Source: Bagarius yarrelli
Taxonomy: Eukaryota; Chordata; Actinopteri; Siluriformes; Sisoridae
NCBI GenBank assembly: GCA_005784505.1
Contig: VCAZ01000001.1
Span: 1,189,001-1,253,000 of the forward strand
Reading direction: 5' to 3'
Length of the DNA: 64,000 nt
Part shown: one piece after another, positions 11,413 to 24,800 of the stretch
Position numbering within the stretch: the stretch's first letter is position 1
How the letters are laid out: the number at the start of each line of letters is the position of its first letter
The notes under the pieces: model-generated
Database searches by the model: none
What the model saw: the letters and a program-made list of their open reading frames with translations, nothing else
Told to the model about the DNA's origin: nothing
Program-made: the position numbers and the translations under genes

Positions 11413-14400
11413 ACTGAATGGAAGATGAACATTAAAAGTTTTTGGATTTTATTAAATGGAAGCCAAAAAGGCATTTGGAAATAGTGATATACAGGATGAC
11501 ATACAGGATGTCCCATAAGTTTCCATCCCATAAGTTCGCAACAGTCCAAAAACATGTATATTAGATTGATTGCTGATTCTAAATTGCCCATAGGAGTGAG
11601 TGTGTGTGTGTGAGTGTGTGTGTGGCCCTATAATAGACTGGTGACCTGTCCAGGGTGTCCCCTCCCCTCCTGCCATTCGCCCTTTCAGAGACGGCTGGGA
11701 TAGACTCCAGCAGATCCTCGTGACCCCGAATTAGGGAATAAGCAGGTATAGAAGATGAATGAATGAATGAATGAATGAATGAACACATTAGGATGCGGTT
11801 CCTCCACTGCTGAAGAACGCGTATAAGCACAGCTGGAGTTCAGCTTGTAATGGGATGATTTAAAAAGCACGTGGGATGAGATCTGGGGGATCTGAGAAAA
11901 TGGGTTTTATAAAAAGATTTTTATCTTTTGTGTATGGAAACGTATGAGACATCCTGTGGAAAGAGAGGAAATAAGCCTGCAGACACTTTTATATCGAGCT
12001 TGCTTGCTTTGGACGCAGTAGCGGTGTCAATAAAATGAAATAGCTTTGAAGGCTGATCGTATTGCTACGACGTAATGCTTTAAAAATCGTATAGACTTCC
12101 GCGTGCTGCAATCAGTTTTTAAAGAAACACATATGGATATGGAGTTTGGTGTCCACAACTTTTGACCCAATACTTTTATTGTTTATAAGCAGAAACAAAG
12201 ATATGAGAATATTAAATAAAAACATTTGCATAAAATGCACTCTGGATATGGCAGAAAATTGATTTAAAGTGATGAAGCAGTTTGTCGGTTAATAACATTA
12301 TTAACGTTTGGACTGAAAAGAAAAAGCTACAACACCATAGCAGTTTTAATAAATCCAGCGGCAGAGGAAATGTGCATCATCCAACGTTTCACAACCTCTT
12401 TTCTCAGACTTTTGCTAAAGAAAGTAGGAAGAAAAGTCTGCATTCATTCGGGAATGATTTGCTGAACGACCTTAAAGCGGCAGGAACATAAGTCCCCCCA
12501 AGAAAACGCTCAGTCGTCTCCTTAACCGAACTGCATGAATAAATCTTCTGTTAAAAAAGAAGCACTGAACTCTACATTACACCGGCAGGACAATATAATG
12601 CTATCTCACTAATTTGTCTGTAAAAATATTTATATACACTTCACGTACAACGTACATGTAGAGTCGGAAATACAGGATGGTGTGTGGTCTGTTTGTGAGC
12701 AGCAGACAATCAGATTTACCTTTTATCTGAAGCATGTAAATAAATCTAATCAGTGAGGGTCAGATTGTTTGTTTTAACAGAAAGCTCGGTTTCTGTTCTA
12801 TGACTTTATCATCGAGAATCAGTGTGTGATATCTACATCTTTTCTGTTACACTGTTAAAATAAGCACAGACGCCCATACAGCCACACAACACCGTACCGA
12901 CTGCAGGGTTTGTTTACTTTGTGGTTTTCGGATTGTCTGTCACTGCTTTTATAGCAGTTATACTTCACTGGCACTGTAATCTATTCAACTGAACCTCCTC
13001 AAAGCTCCACATAAATAAAATAAACTACACAAAAGGATAAGAAAGATGAGCGGCATCATGGATTAGTGTTAAGCACTTTTCCCTCACAGTAGGAAAAAAC
13101 CCAGGTTCGGTTCCCGGTTCCTTTCTGTGTGGAGTTTGTATGTTCTCCATCTGTTTGTGTGGGTTTACTCCGGGTTCTCCGGTTTCCTCCCACAGTCCAA
13201 AAACATGTGTGTTAGATTGATTAGTGATTTTAAATTGAGTGAGAGTGTGTGTGTGTGTGGCCCTGTGATGGACTGGCGACCTGTCCAGGGTGTCCCCCTC
13301 CTGCCTTAGTCCCTTTCATAGACAGCTGGGATAGACTGCAGCAGATCCCTGTGACCCTGAATTAGGGAATGAGCGGATATAGAAGATGAATGAATAAATG
13401 AATAATCTGGTCCAGTCGTGTATAGGGTATAGAAGAAAACTGGTATGTAGTTCCTGATAGGCAGGTGAACCCAGGATAGACATCAGTAAAACTTGTTTAA
13501 TGTGTCTTTGAAACAGTATAAACAAACTCTGGTACTGAAACAAAGCACCTGCAGGCGGGAGACAGCCATCAGGGATGTTTATGTTCTTTTTATGTCTCTA
13601 TCCATGAGGGCTGGGGACAGGACAGGACCTGATGTAATGTGGGAGTTTAGAGAAGACCAGTTTGTGTGTATTGTAGAATATTTTTATAATAATATAATAC
13701 TTATATAATTATATAACAATAATACTTATATAATAAGACGCGATGTGGATTTTTTTCCCTTATTCTTACACTGTCTGTCTGTCTATCTTGCTGAATTTCT
13801 TCTCCATTTCTTTCTTGTCTGTTAGTTTTTCTGTCTTTCTTTCTTTTTCTCTGTCTTGCTTTCTCTCTCTGTCTGTCTGTCTATGCATCTCACTGTTTGT
13901 TCGTCCGTCTCTTTTTGTCGGAGTGCATTTGTCTCTCTCATTCTGTCTGTCTGTCTGTCCGTCCCCCTTTCTTTTATGTTTTTTTAGCAGTTTTCTTTTC
14001 CTCTATTTTTCTCCATGAGACTCACACAGTGGTTGTGTCTGATTGCAGTGTGATTAGAAAAAAATGTTCTTGGGTGTTACTGAGAGGACAAGATAACTAT
14101 AATCATGTGGATGTGAATCACTGAGACGCATAAATGCAGAAACAATCACAGAGGAACACATACTTAGCTTTAATTTGAACTTGGTTGGGTTGGGTGGGCC
14201 GGGAGGGCCCTCATTAGTGCAGGTGGTGTGATTGTACAGTATCTCACAAAAGTAAGTACACCCCACTAATTTCAGCAAACATTTCAATCTATCTTCTTAA
14301 AGGACAATACTATAGGACTGAAACTTGGCTATATTTTAGAGGCATCAATGTGCAGCTTGTATAACAGTGAAGATTTACTGTCCTCTAAATATAACTCAAT

Positions 14401-17400
14401 ATACAGACATTATTGTCCAAATAGCTGGCAACAAAGGTCAGTACACCCTGACATGTCCAAACTGTCCAAGGTGTCAATGTTTTGTGAATACCATTGTTAT
14501 CTAGCACTGTCCTAATCCTCCTGGACACAGGATTCACCAGAGCTGCACATGTTGTTGCTGGGCTCCTCTTCCACTTCTCCATAATAATATCACTAAGCTG
14601 CTGGATGTTAGACACATGGCGATTCGCCACCTTCTGCTTAAGGATGCCCTACAGGTGCTCAGGTCTGGAGACATACTAGGCCACGTCACCTTCAGCTTCT
14701 TCAGCAAAGCATTTGTCACCTTGGTGGTGCCGTTTGGTCCAGTTTTTGAATAAAGGGCATCATGTTCTGCTTCAGAATGTCACAGTACATGCTGGAATCC
14801 ATGTTTCCCTTAATGAACCACAGCACCCAGCACTTGCAGCACTCATGCAACCCCAGACAATTATGCTACCACCACCATGCTTAACTGTAGACAAGAGACA
14901 ATTTTTTTGGTACTCCTCACCAGTGTTGCCACACATGCTGGACACCATCTAATGTGTGTCTAATCCCATTAAAGGAAGGGCAGCGTAAAATAATTTCATG
15001 ACTCATGATTTTGAGTTCATGACAGCTAAAATCTTAAGCTAAAGTGTTTTGATGATTAATAAGTGACAAACAAACTAAAAACCAACGTATTTTTTATCAG
15101 TCAGTTAACTAAAGACATTATTAGTATTTTGTAACGTTCCTGGGTTTTGGTTTCATGTTTTTTTATGTTTAATGTTTATGTTCTTGCTTTTGAGTTCTTG
15201 TTCTTTGTTCTGTATATGTTCCTTTCACGGGATTCTCCTGTCTTTGTGTTATGTTGTCATTGGTTAGTTTGGTCATGTGTTCTTTATTGTTTGCAGGGGT
15301 TTCTTGTTTAGTCATGTGTGTATATAGACCCCCTTGTGGATGACTTGTTTTTTGTTGTCTCTGTACCACTTTGGTGAGTTTATGCCCATGCAAGTGTTCA
15401 TGCTGGTGTTCACCAGGTTTCCACTGCTGGGTCCCTGAACAAGGCGCTTAAGCAGCACACTGGCTTAGTGGTTAGCACTGTTGCCTAACAGCAAGAAGGT
15501 CCGGGGTTCGATTCTTGTGCAGGGGTCTTTCTGTGTGGAGTTTGCATGTACTCCCTGTGCTTACGCGGGTTTACTCCGGGTTCTCCGGTTTCCTCCTACA
15601 GTCCAAAAGCATGTATGTTAGATTGATTGGTGATTTTAAAATGCCCATAGGAGTGAGTGTGAGTGTGGTTTAGAAGATGAATGAATAAATGAATAAATGA
15701 ATGAATGGATGAATGAGTTTTCACCCACACTGTAGATAACAGTATAATGAAACTCTTCAGAGAAGTGACTACACTGTATGATACACAGGAAATGATTAAG
15801 TCGTAGCCAGAGGAGAGTTTTTGACTACATTTGTGCTTTTTGTCTGAATGTGTGTGTAGGTGGTGGGGCGAGTTTTGCTGCTTCAGCTGATCGATTACAT
15901 GACCCGCAACTATATGAGTGACCCCTTTATAACACAGCTGATGAAAACCACGCGGATACACATCATGCCCTCAATGAATCCAGATGGGTTCGAGTCATCA
16001 GGGCGTGACTGCATGTACTCACAGGGCAGGTGAGAGAGAGATCAGATGGAGTTTCTACCTATTTGCTTTTGGTAGCTTTGATCTGTTTGGTTTTTTTTTA
16101 CACACATCACATGCATTAGGAAATGTACTGTATATGAAGAGTGCGGATGAGCATTTACATAGTAACAATTTAAACACAGATGTTCTGTTAGCGAACGACG
16201 TGATGAGGCAGAAACAGACAATTCGCAAAAAAGTATAATAACTATTATTATAAATGTGGATCTGTCTATCTGTAGCATTCAATCTAACTTCATCTTAACT
16301 GAATGGAAATAAAAATAGCAATAAAACATGGATTTACAATAAATTTGTTATGTAAAGTTTACAGAAAATGAGATAATAGCTAAAATAGATATACAAATAA
16401 AATGGCAATAATATACATTGTATATATTATATATATTTATATTATATTATAATATATATTATATATATTATATATTTTTAGATTATATATATATTACGAT
16501 TTGCAATTCTGGTTGATTCACTTCATTGACTATTGTCATTTGCACAATGACAATAAAGGAGAATCTAATCTAATATCTAATCTAATCTAATCACATTAAA
16601 TTGATCTATCCTTACTCCAGGTACTCCGGTTTCCTCCCAGTCCAAAAAACATGTATGTTAGATTGATTGGTGATTCTAAATTGCCCGTAGGAGTGTGTGT
16701 GAGTGTGTGTGTGGCCCTGTGATGGGACTGGTGACCTGTCCAGGGTGTCCCCCTCCTGCTTTTCCCCCTTTCAGAGACGGCTGGGATAGACTCCAGCAGG
16801 TCCCCGTGATTAGGGAATCAGCGGGTGTAGAAGATAAAGGAATGAATTGTGTAGTTTAAGTTCACTGTGTTAAAAGATCACAGTATCAATAATTTTGTTT
16901 TTATATATATGTATTTTTTTTAATCAAACCTGTTTATAATGTACAATATTTGCAACCATATAAGAAGTTTGAGAACTTGACTAAGAATTTGACTATAAGT
17001 GAATGTTCTGGACTGGTGGACTGGTGGACTGGTGAATGCGAATCAAGAATTTCTCTTTTATATCACGTGACGCTGGTTCTTTAACCATGGTTTGAAATGG
17101 TTAAAGTGCTGGAGTCAGAACAGCCTCTGCTTTTATTGGGTAAGAATAGGCTCACTGGGATGGAGCTGAAAACACGGAATGCTAACGCCCAGTGGGCCAC
17201 TTTTAGTAAGGAGAACTGGCAGAAAGATAAACTTAAAAGCACTGAAGGATAAAGTCACGAACGAAAAATGCAACGGGTTAGAAAAAGATTTTATTTTTTC
17301 TGTATAATTATATTATAATTATATAATTATATAATTATATAATCTGCTCTTTTTGGTACAAAATCCTGTAAAAGATTAAAACCACCTGTGGCATGCAAAT

Positions 17401-20400
17401 GGTTTCCATTCCTTCCATAAATTCCTTAAATTCAGTTTCTACAGTCTAAACAGATTTTTTCAGGAGATACATCAGAAAGTGTAAAGGAGACCATAACTGA
17501 AAGAAGAAAACCCCTTTAGATCTGAAACAGGAGATGTTGGTGGCATTGAGCAGACCCCTGTAGCCTGTACCCTGTAGTATTGACCTACTCTTGTCTCATT
17601 ATAACTGATTACAGTCATTCCAGATTTTTCTTCCTGGACGATGTTGGTTCCTCACTGTCCGTCCAGTTTTTAATAATATGTTGGACACTTCTTAATCCGG
17701 TTTTAGTAGTTTTAGCATCTCCTTAGATGTTTTCTTTGCTTGATGCATTCCAATAATTTCAACCTTCTGAAACAGATTAACATCTTTTCCACAAACACAG
17801 GACGTGTCTTCCGACACGGTTGTTTAAGAAATGTGAAGCTCCTCACCGCATCAGTCCGGGTGGAATAAATTGTTGCCAGCTGAAGCATAATTATCGGTGC
17901 AGTAATTATCCAATGGGAGACTTTTACCTGTTTGCTTAGTTAAATCCAGTGTGTTAATTGCCCTCTATAGGAGTAATAATAAAAACAAAAGATTGACTTT
18001 ATTTAATGCTACATGCTGGTATGTGCAGGTGCCGGTTCTGTATTTTATGTTCCGAAACTGCATGATGGGACAGGTTATTGCAAGATGTAGGAATTGATTC
18101 ATGCTCCGTTTGTTCAGGATTACACAGTATAATCATATATACAGTATAGTCATCACATACATGGTAGCTTTATTTCCTGTAGGCTTTATATTTAATCCTG
18201 TCCTCCTTTAAAAAGACAAAAAACACACATGCATAACTAGTGCCAGGGTAAATCTCAGCTCTACAGCCACTCAACTCAGTGATTCCCCAGAATATTAATC
18301 ACTCTCACCTGCACATCATCAGCACTCACGCTTACACCACCCTATTTAAGAGCACTCTGCGCACTCTATCACCGCCTGTTCGCCTGTTAAGCACGCTAAA
18401 CTGAACTCTTTAAAGAGCTAACGCTAATTGCTAAACGTTCTCTACCTTTCCTGTAGCCTTGTTTCCTCCCAGCGTTTAGGTTCTAGTTCCAGTGATTCCT
18501 GTCCTCTCCTTTCCTCGTTTGGTTTCTCTTTTCCACTCCTTCGTCCACGAACCCGTCTCAAGTTCCTCCATTCTTCCATGTTAATGTCCATCACAGGACT
18601 GAGACTGACTTTACTTTACTGTTTTATATCATTAGAACAGAGAGACTTTGGAGGAGACGGGATGTAAAAACTCACCAAGTAGTTTAAAATTCAGGGTTTT
18701 TTGCTTCGTGCCAATCAGATCAGAAGAAACTAATAACTAATTACTGGAGTAGATATTTTTCATCGGTATTTTTTTACTCTTACTTAAGTGAATATTCAGA
18801 TTGTTACTTTTACAAATATTTCTGTAAGTACTTTTACTTGAGTACAGATTTTGGCTAGATTTTGTCGAGTATAGAGAGGAGTATTGAGGCACCTGCCTCA
18901 CATTCTAAACCTTTTTAACGTCCATTTTTGGCAGAAGCCGTTATCAAAAGTGACTTACATTTTATTTCATTTACACGACTGAGCAGTCGAATATTTAAAG
19001 GCTCGGCGGTTGGCGAATTGGTGGTCCTTTACATTAACACAGAGTCTCCACATCCTCCTTCTATTACCCATGTCCTCGAAATTCACTGCAAATACACACC
19101 GTAGTCTTAATGTTAGTGACTGGAGCCTCTTGTCTGTATCCAGTGTTTGTCCATCTTGTTGTCAGATTTATTTTTAATAATACACAAAATCCTCCTGATA
19201 GTTTAGGAAAAAAAACTATTTGAGCATAAAGATCTCAAACACCAAAAGACTTTTTGTTCTAGAAAGGAAACTATACCCGTACGCACAAAAAACCACTGCT
19301 TTATGACTCACTAACCCGCATCTTCCAATGGAAATGCTATAATTTGATAGAGGAACGGCTGAACCAAACATCGGTCTGAAATAGCGGAACCCAGAGCCAA
19401 CACACAGCCACACACACACTCATTTTATTCCAGTCGCATATCGCAGTCTCTCAGTCTGTCCTGTTTCTGTTGTATCATTAGTATTTCCTGTTTTATTCAC
19501 TCTGGTGCTTTTGTGAAAGTTGCCCTAGTTTGTCTATTTACCCCTCTTTTGTTTCCTTTATAATCACATTGACGTTAAGGACCGCTGTTTTTCTTGTTAT
19601 TACAAATCAAACCATTTTACTTATTCACTCTTTTATTCTATATTGCAGCACAGCATCTTCACATTTCATTCGTTTTGCTTTTGCTCAGTACTCGTTTGTA
19701 TTGTTACTCTTCTGATTTCAACTCTCGGATACGTGTGAGTATCTAAGTAACGGAACAAAAACTTTTACTCAATTGATGACATCAGCAACTAAAACAAACA
19801 TTAAATGTATATATTTTTTTTAAATATTAGTTATTATAAGAATTATAATCATAATTATTGTTCAGAAATAACAATTATTTATTCTTTTATTTTGAAATTC
19901 TTAATATTCTGTTTTTGAATCTGTTTTTTAGGCAGTAAAGAAGAAAATACCCAAATAAAGCAAATTATTTTAATGTTATTATTTACATTTACAGCATTTG
20001 GTAGACGTTCTTATCCAGAGCGACTTACATTTATCTAATTTATACAACTGAGCAATTGGGGGTTAAGGCCCTCGCTCAGGGGTCCAGCAGTGGTGTCTTG
20101 GTGGTGCTGGGAAATAAACCCCGGTGTTTCTGGTATCAGTCCAACACCTTAACCACTAAGCCACCACTTTCCCCCAATATTATAACAGTATTATAATTAT
20201 ATAATTATAATTATTTATTCTTGTAAAACCAAGAAACAGATGGAGAAACAGCTGACAATAATAATAGTCATAATAAAAACTAAATTAAAAACTAAATTAA
20301 ACGCTTTTGGAGTATCTGCATGAGTCTCTTTTGAAAGGTGACACTCTGGGGTTTGTTCCTAAACAGTCGGAATCACTGTAAGACTTACTGATATTAAGGT

Positions 20401-21405
20401 CTTGGAACAGACTGAGGCCTGCAGGTCACTACATCTGGGAGCTTTTAGCTGGGAAATAGAATTTATTCGGCACTCTGAGATTTCCCCAAACCACAGTTTA
20501 AATTCTATATCAATATTTCTGAAAATGTTTGCTTTACAGACGTTTACCTAATTTTATGTCATGGCACCTCCCTAAAAAAGACTATTTGAAGACCACAAAT
20601 AAACCGTTGCAACCAGTGACACAAAATATTCTGCAGTTCTTAAATGCATTTCTTTCATTCTGAAACTCCAGCCGTTTTAAGCCTCTCAGTGCCATGTTTG
20701 TTGGAGCTTTTGACACACGATTCAACGCAGGAATCAAACTATACAGACTCAAAGCATTAAAGGGGAAGTTTCAAAAGGGGTGTGTCTTAAAGAGCAACGG
20801 CAGAGAAGCCTATTTAAAGCTCACTCGGCTTCAGATTGTGGCAAAGGTTTCATTTATAGACCAGTGGTTTAACGGGTGAGGTTTTTTATTGTGTTACTGC
20901 GTTTTTTGTTTCTTTGTTTGTTTTTTTGTGTTACGGCGGCCATATTTATGTAGACACCAAAAGGAAATTTACATATATACAGTATGTATACATAACAATG
21001 GCTTATGGACTTAATATTTATTTTAATTGGATTCTTTCGACTCTTGACTGTAACTAGACCATTTTTGAGAATCTTTTGTGAATTAGTGGCTTAATATGAA
21101 TTTTTGAGAGTGTTTTAATTGTTGGGTTGTTGGTTGTCTGACACAGACACAGATTGCACTTACTGTGTTGATTAAATCCTAAAATTATGTGTGAATCATT
21201 CGAATCACAAGAATCTCATCTTTTAAATGATATGTAATATGTTTAGCTTTTTTTTCTTTTTACACTTTGTACATCAAAAAGTTCATCCACAATGCACTCA
21301 CACACACACACACACACACACACACTTACACTGTCCCGAGTGTAACTGGTTTGGTTAATATTAAGTTAATCATTCATCCATCAATTATAAGTCACCCTGG
21401 ACATA

Positions 21406-21441
<36 letters not shown>

Positions 21442-21777
21442 CTATGGGCAATTTAGAATCATCAATCAATCTAACATACATGTTTTTGGACTGTAGGAGG
21501 AAACCGGAGAACCCGGAGTAAACCCACACAAGCACAGGGAGAACATACAAACTCCACACAGAAAGACCCCTGCAGGGGATACGAACCTGAGCCCTTCTTG
21601 GTGTGGGGAAAATGTGCTAAACACTAAACCACGGTGCTGCTATTAAATCTGTGTTTATCTCATTTTTAACTCAATGACAGAGCATAGAAATCCAAACAAA
21701 TATATACGCCTTCTTTTGGAGGACTTTGGTGGTAGTTGTACTTTGCTTTACAAGAAAAACACCAACAAAAAAAAGAT

Positions 21778-21808
<31 letters not shown>

Positions 21809-24800
21809 AACCTTTTTTCAATGAAACGAAACAAAATGTACCCGAGTTTTTTTTTTTGTTGTTGTTGTTTTTTGCAGAAAGACTTGACATTTTTTCTTCA
21901 AAGACTTGGAATCCGAAAGTCCCCAAAGGAAGCGATTTTAGAGACGTGTTTATAGAGCCTTCACATGCAGCTTTGCATATAAAATAAGTATAACCAGTTG
22001 TTCTATGTATGTCGTCATATTGTAAGAATGCAAATCAGTAAACGAGCTAATAAAAGAAAAAACTAGAACAATTTTGGAGATCTGATCAGACATGTAAAGA
22101 ATGAGCTTTATTGTAAGTACAATAAATAAGTAAGTAAATAAATAAACAGCCCCCAAAATATACAATTGACTTGCATGTACGAATGGGATATTATACAGTA
22201 TTATACTCCTGTTTTCTTACATTTTGTTGTTGTAGACTGAGGCCTGCAGATCACTACATCTGGGAGCTTTTAGCTGGGAAATAGAATTTATTCAACACTC
22301 TGAGATTTTACCAAAAGAATTTATTCAACACTCTGAGATTTTACCAAACCACAGTTTAAATTCTATATCAATAATTTCTAAAAATGTTTGCTTTACAGAC
22401 GTTTACATGATTTTATGTCATGGCGCCTCCCTAAAAAAGACTATTCGAAGACCACAAATTAACTGTTGTAACCAGTGACACAAAATTTTCTAAATGCATT
22501 TCTTTAATTCTGAAACTTCAGCCATTTTAAGCTTCTCAACTTCATGTTTGTTGGCGCTTTTGACTCACAATTTTACCGCAGGAATCAAATTATACAGACT
22601 CAAAGCATTAAATGGGAAGTTTTGGTGTTTTTAGGAGTTAATTGGCTATCAGACAAAACAGTCATTTGCAAACTGTGAAGCAAGCAAAGAGGATGTGTTA
22701 TAATCCAACATCTAGTTTATCTAGCACACTGGATATATACCTGCGACATGCGGTGTTGTTTAAAAAGAGGTGTGTCTTAAAGAGCAACGGCAGAGAAACC
22801 TATTCCAAGTTCACTCGGCTTTGGATTGTGACAAAGAACACGCTCTGCTCCTGTGTTATTTATGGATGTTTATTGACATATAAATCAGTTACAGATTATA
22901 GATTTCACAGAATTTTATTTTAATACATTGTAGATTAAATTTGATATATTTCTTTTGATACACAGATTTAATAAAAACGGAGTGGACCTGAATCGGAACT
23001 TTCCGGATGTATTCGTGAATAATGATGTAGAGGTAAGAGAAATAGAGGTGAAGGCAGTGATGAAGTGGCTGGAGACAGAGCCGTTCGTCCTCTCTGCTAA
23101 CCTTCATGGGGGAGCATTGGTGGCCAGCTACGCCTACGACAACAGCAACGGAGGTTAGTAACACACAGGGCAAATCCTGAGATTCATCTTTTCCTGATTG
23201 GTCGGTGGGTTGGGTAATGTTTATAATAAAAGTTTGTTTTATTCTTTTAGTAAGTGCTTGCATGGAGACTGTACTGTTAAAACTCATTTTAGAAAAGTGT
23301 GTAATTAGATGTGATTGATTTATTTTAGGCTCTTTAAAGAATAGACACATGCATAGCCGACACATACAGTATAATATAGATAATTGAACAGTTTAATTTA
23401 CCCTTATATGGGCGGCAGGGTGGCTTAGTGTTAGCACGGTTGCCTCACAGCAAGAAGGTCCAGTGTTCGATTCCCAGTTCCTTTCTGTGTGGAGTTTGCA
23501 TGTTCCTCCTGTGGGTTTACTCCGGGTTCTCCGGTTTCCTCCCACAGTCCAAAAACATGTATGTTAGATTGGTGATTCTAAATTGTCCATAGGAGTGAGT
23601 GTGTGTGTGGCCCTGGGATGGACTGGCGACCTGTCCAGGGTGTCCCCCCTCCTGTCTTTCCCCCTTTCAGAGACGGCTGGGATAGACTCCAGCAGATCCC
23701 TGTGACCCCGAATTAGGGAATAAGCGGGTATAGAAGATGAATGAATGAATGAATGGATAGGTGAATTTACCCTTAAAATAAAATTCTAAATAAATAAAGC
23801 CATGATTTTAGGAAGTATTTTAGGATTGATATTCCATACAGAGTATTTTACTGAACGCTCTATTAACTGCTTAGAGAAATACTGATTGAACCTGACTGCC
23901 TGTTGATCTATTGTTCGGTTTATTTTCTGGTTTCTGTCATTTCGGTTTTAAGATGTTGTTATGTTGTGATACATGTGAATACACTATCCAGGCAGTGAGC
24001 TGCAGGGTGGCTCCAGCATTACTCCAGATGATGATGTGTTTGTCCAACTGGCCAAGACTTACTCATTTAACCACGCAAGCATGCAGCACGAAAACAAGTG
24101 CTCTGACTCAAGGGAGTTTACTGACGGCATCATTAACGGCTACGGATGGTATAAACTAGAAGGTACGTAAAAACAAGCTCTTTTTAAAAAGTGCAAAAAC
24201 AAAGACAACTATAATTCAGCAACAGTTGAAGAAGCATCAGATCAGGACCACAACAGTGTTTTATATTATAAATCAAGAGTTAGCAAGAGCATTGTAATAC
24301 TATAATATCCACCTTACAATCTAAAAGTTAGGCAACAGTTAGGCAATCTCTCATCATCACATCATTTATATTTATATAGTAATTATATAAATATCACATC
24401 ATCACATCAGGGGGGCTGTTTTGTGTCTAGGCTATGCTATGCTATGCTATGCTATGCTATGCTAAGCTAAGCTAAGATTTCCTGTTTTTATCTGTTGATG
24501 TTTTTAAATAGATTTCATTGACTATCGGTTTCTCCGCTTGCATTTCTCTGCCCACAGCTTTCGTTTGAACTCTCAGTCATTGCCAAAAAATTAATTTTGT
24601 CCATATGTCTATAGAATATCAAACCGCAGCTTGGCTGAGAATGTAAAAACGTCTGCTAACATACACATGCTATGTTTCACTGCCCCAGGCAGCATCAGCA
24701 ATCTAATCATAATTGGTGGGAATGAAACCCCAACAGCTTTTAACTTGTAAATAAGATCTGGTGCAAATGTACAGCTTCTGATGATTCATATTTGGTTCTG

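Larger units (their letters stand above)
11065..15859 (+). other. cpm: cpm intron 2
   Basis: 4,795 bases. It carries a CA repeat starting nine bases after the donor (11,074-11,106), GT (11,294-11,322), AGAT (11,354-11,411), three SINE A copies (about 11,530, 13,055 and 15,445), a CTGT/CTTT-rich tract (13,771-14,000), a reversed Tc1-like remnant (14,236-14,953) and a T-rich dispersed segment (about 15,120-15,440) that I do not recognise. Confidence 0.85.
16030..22965 (+). other. cpm: cpm intron 3
   Basis: The longest cpm intron, 6,936 bases. It has an AT-rich tract (16,407-16,500), a TCTAA-tailed element (about 16,500-16,592), SINE A (16,610-16,855), SINE B (19,985-20,178), a direct pair of related repeats (20,405-20,848 and 22,233-22,840), CA repeats (21,297-21,325, 21,406-21,439, 21,786-21,808) and a reversed SINE A (21,440-21,640). 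At 17,000-19,800 I see only anonymous AT-rich DNA. Confidence 0.85.

Noticed and set aside
13743..14018. Ser/Leu/Phe-rich ORF
   Set aside because: Lies in a CTGT/CTTT simple tract; composition explains it.
18428..18667. 79-codon plus-strand ORF in cpm intron 3
   Set aside because: Ser/Leu-rich and short, with no family resemblance or splice context.
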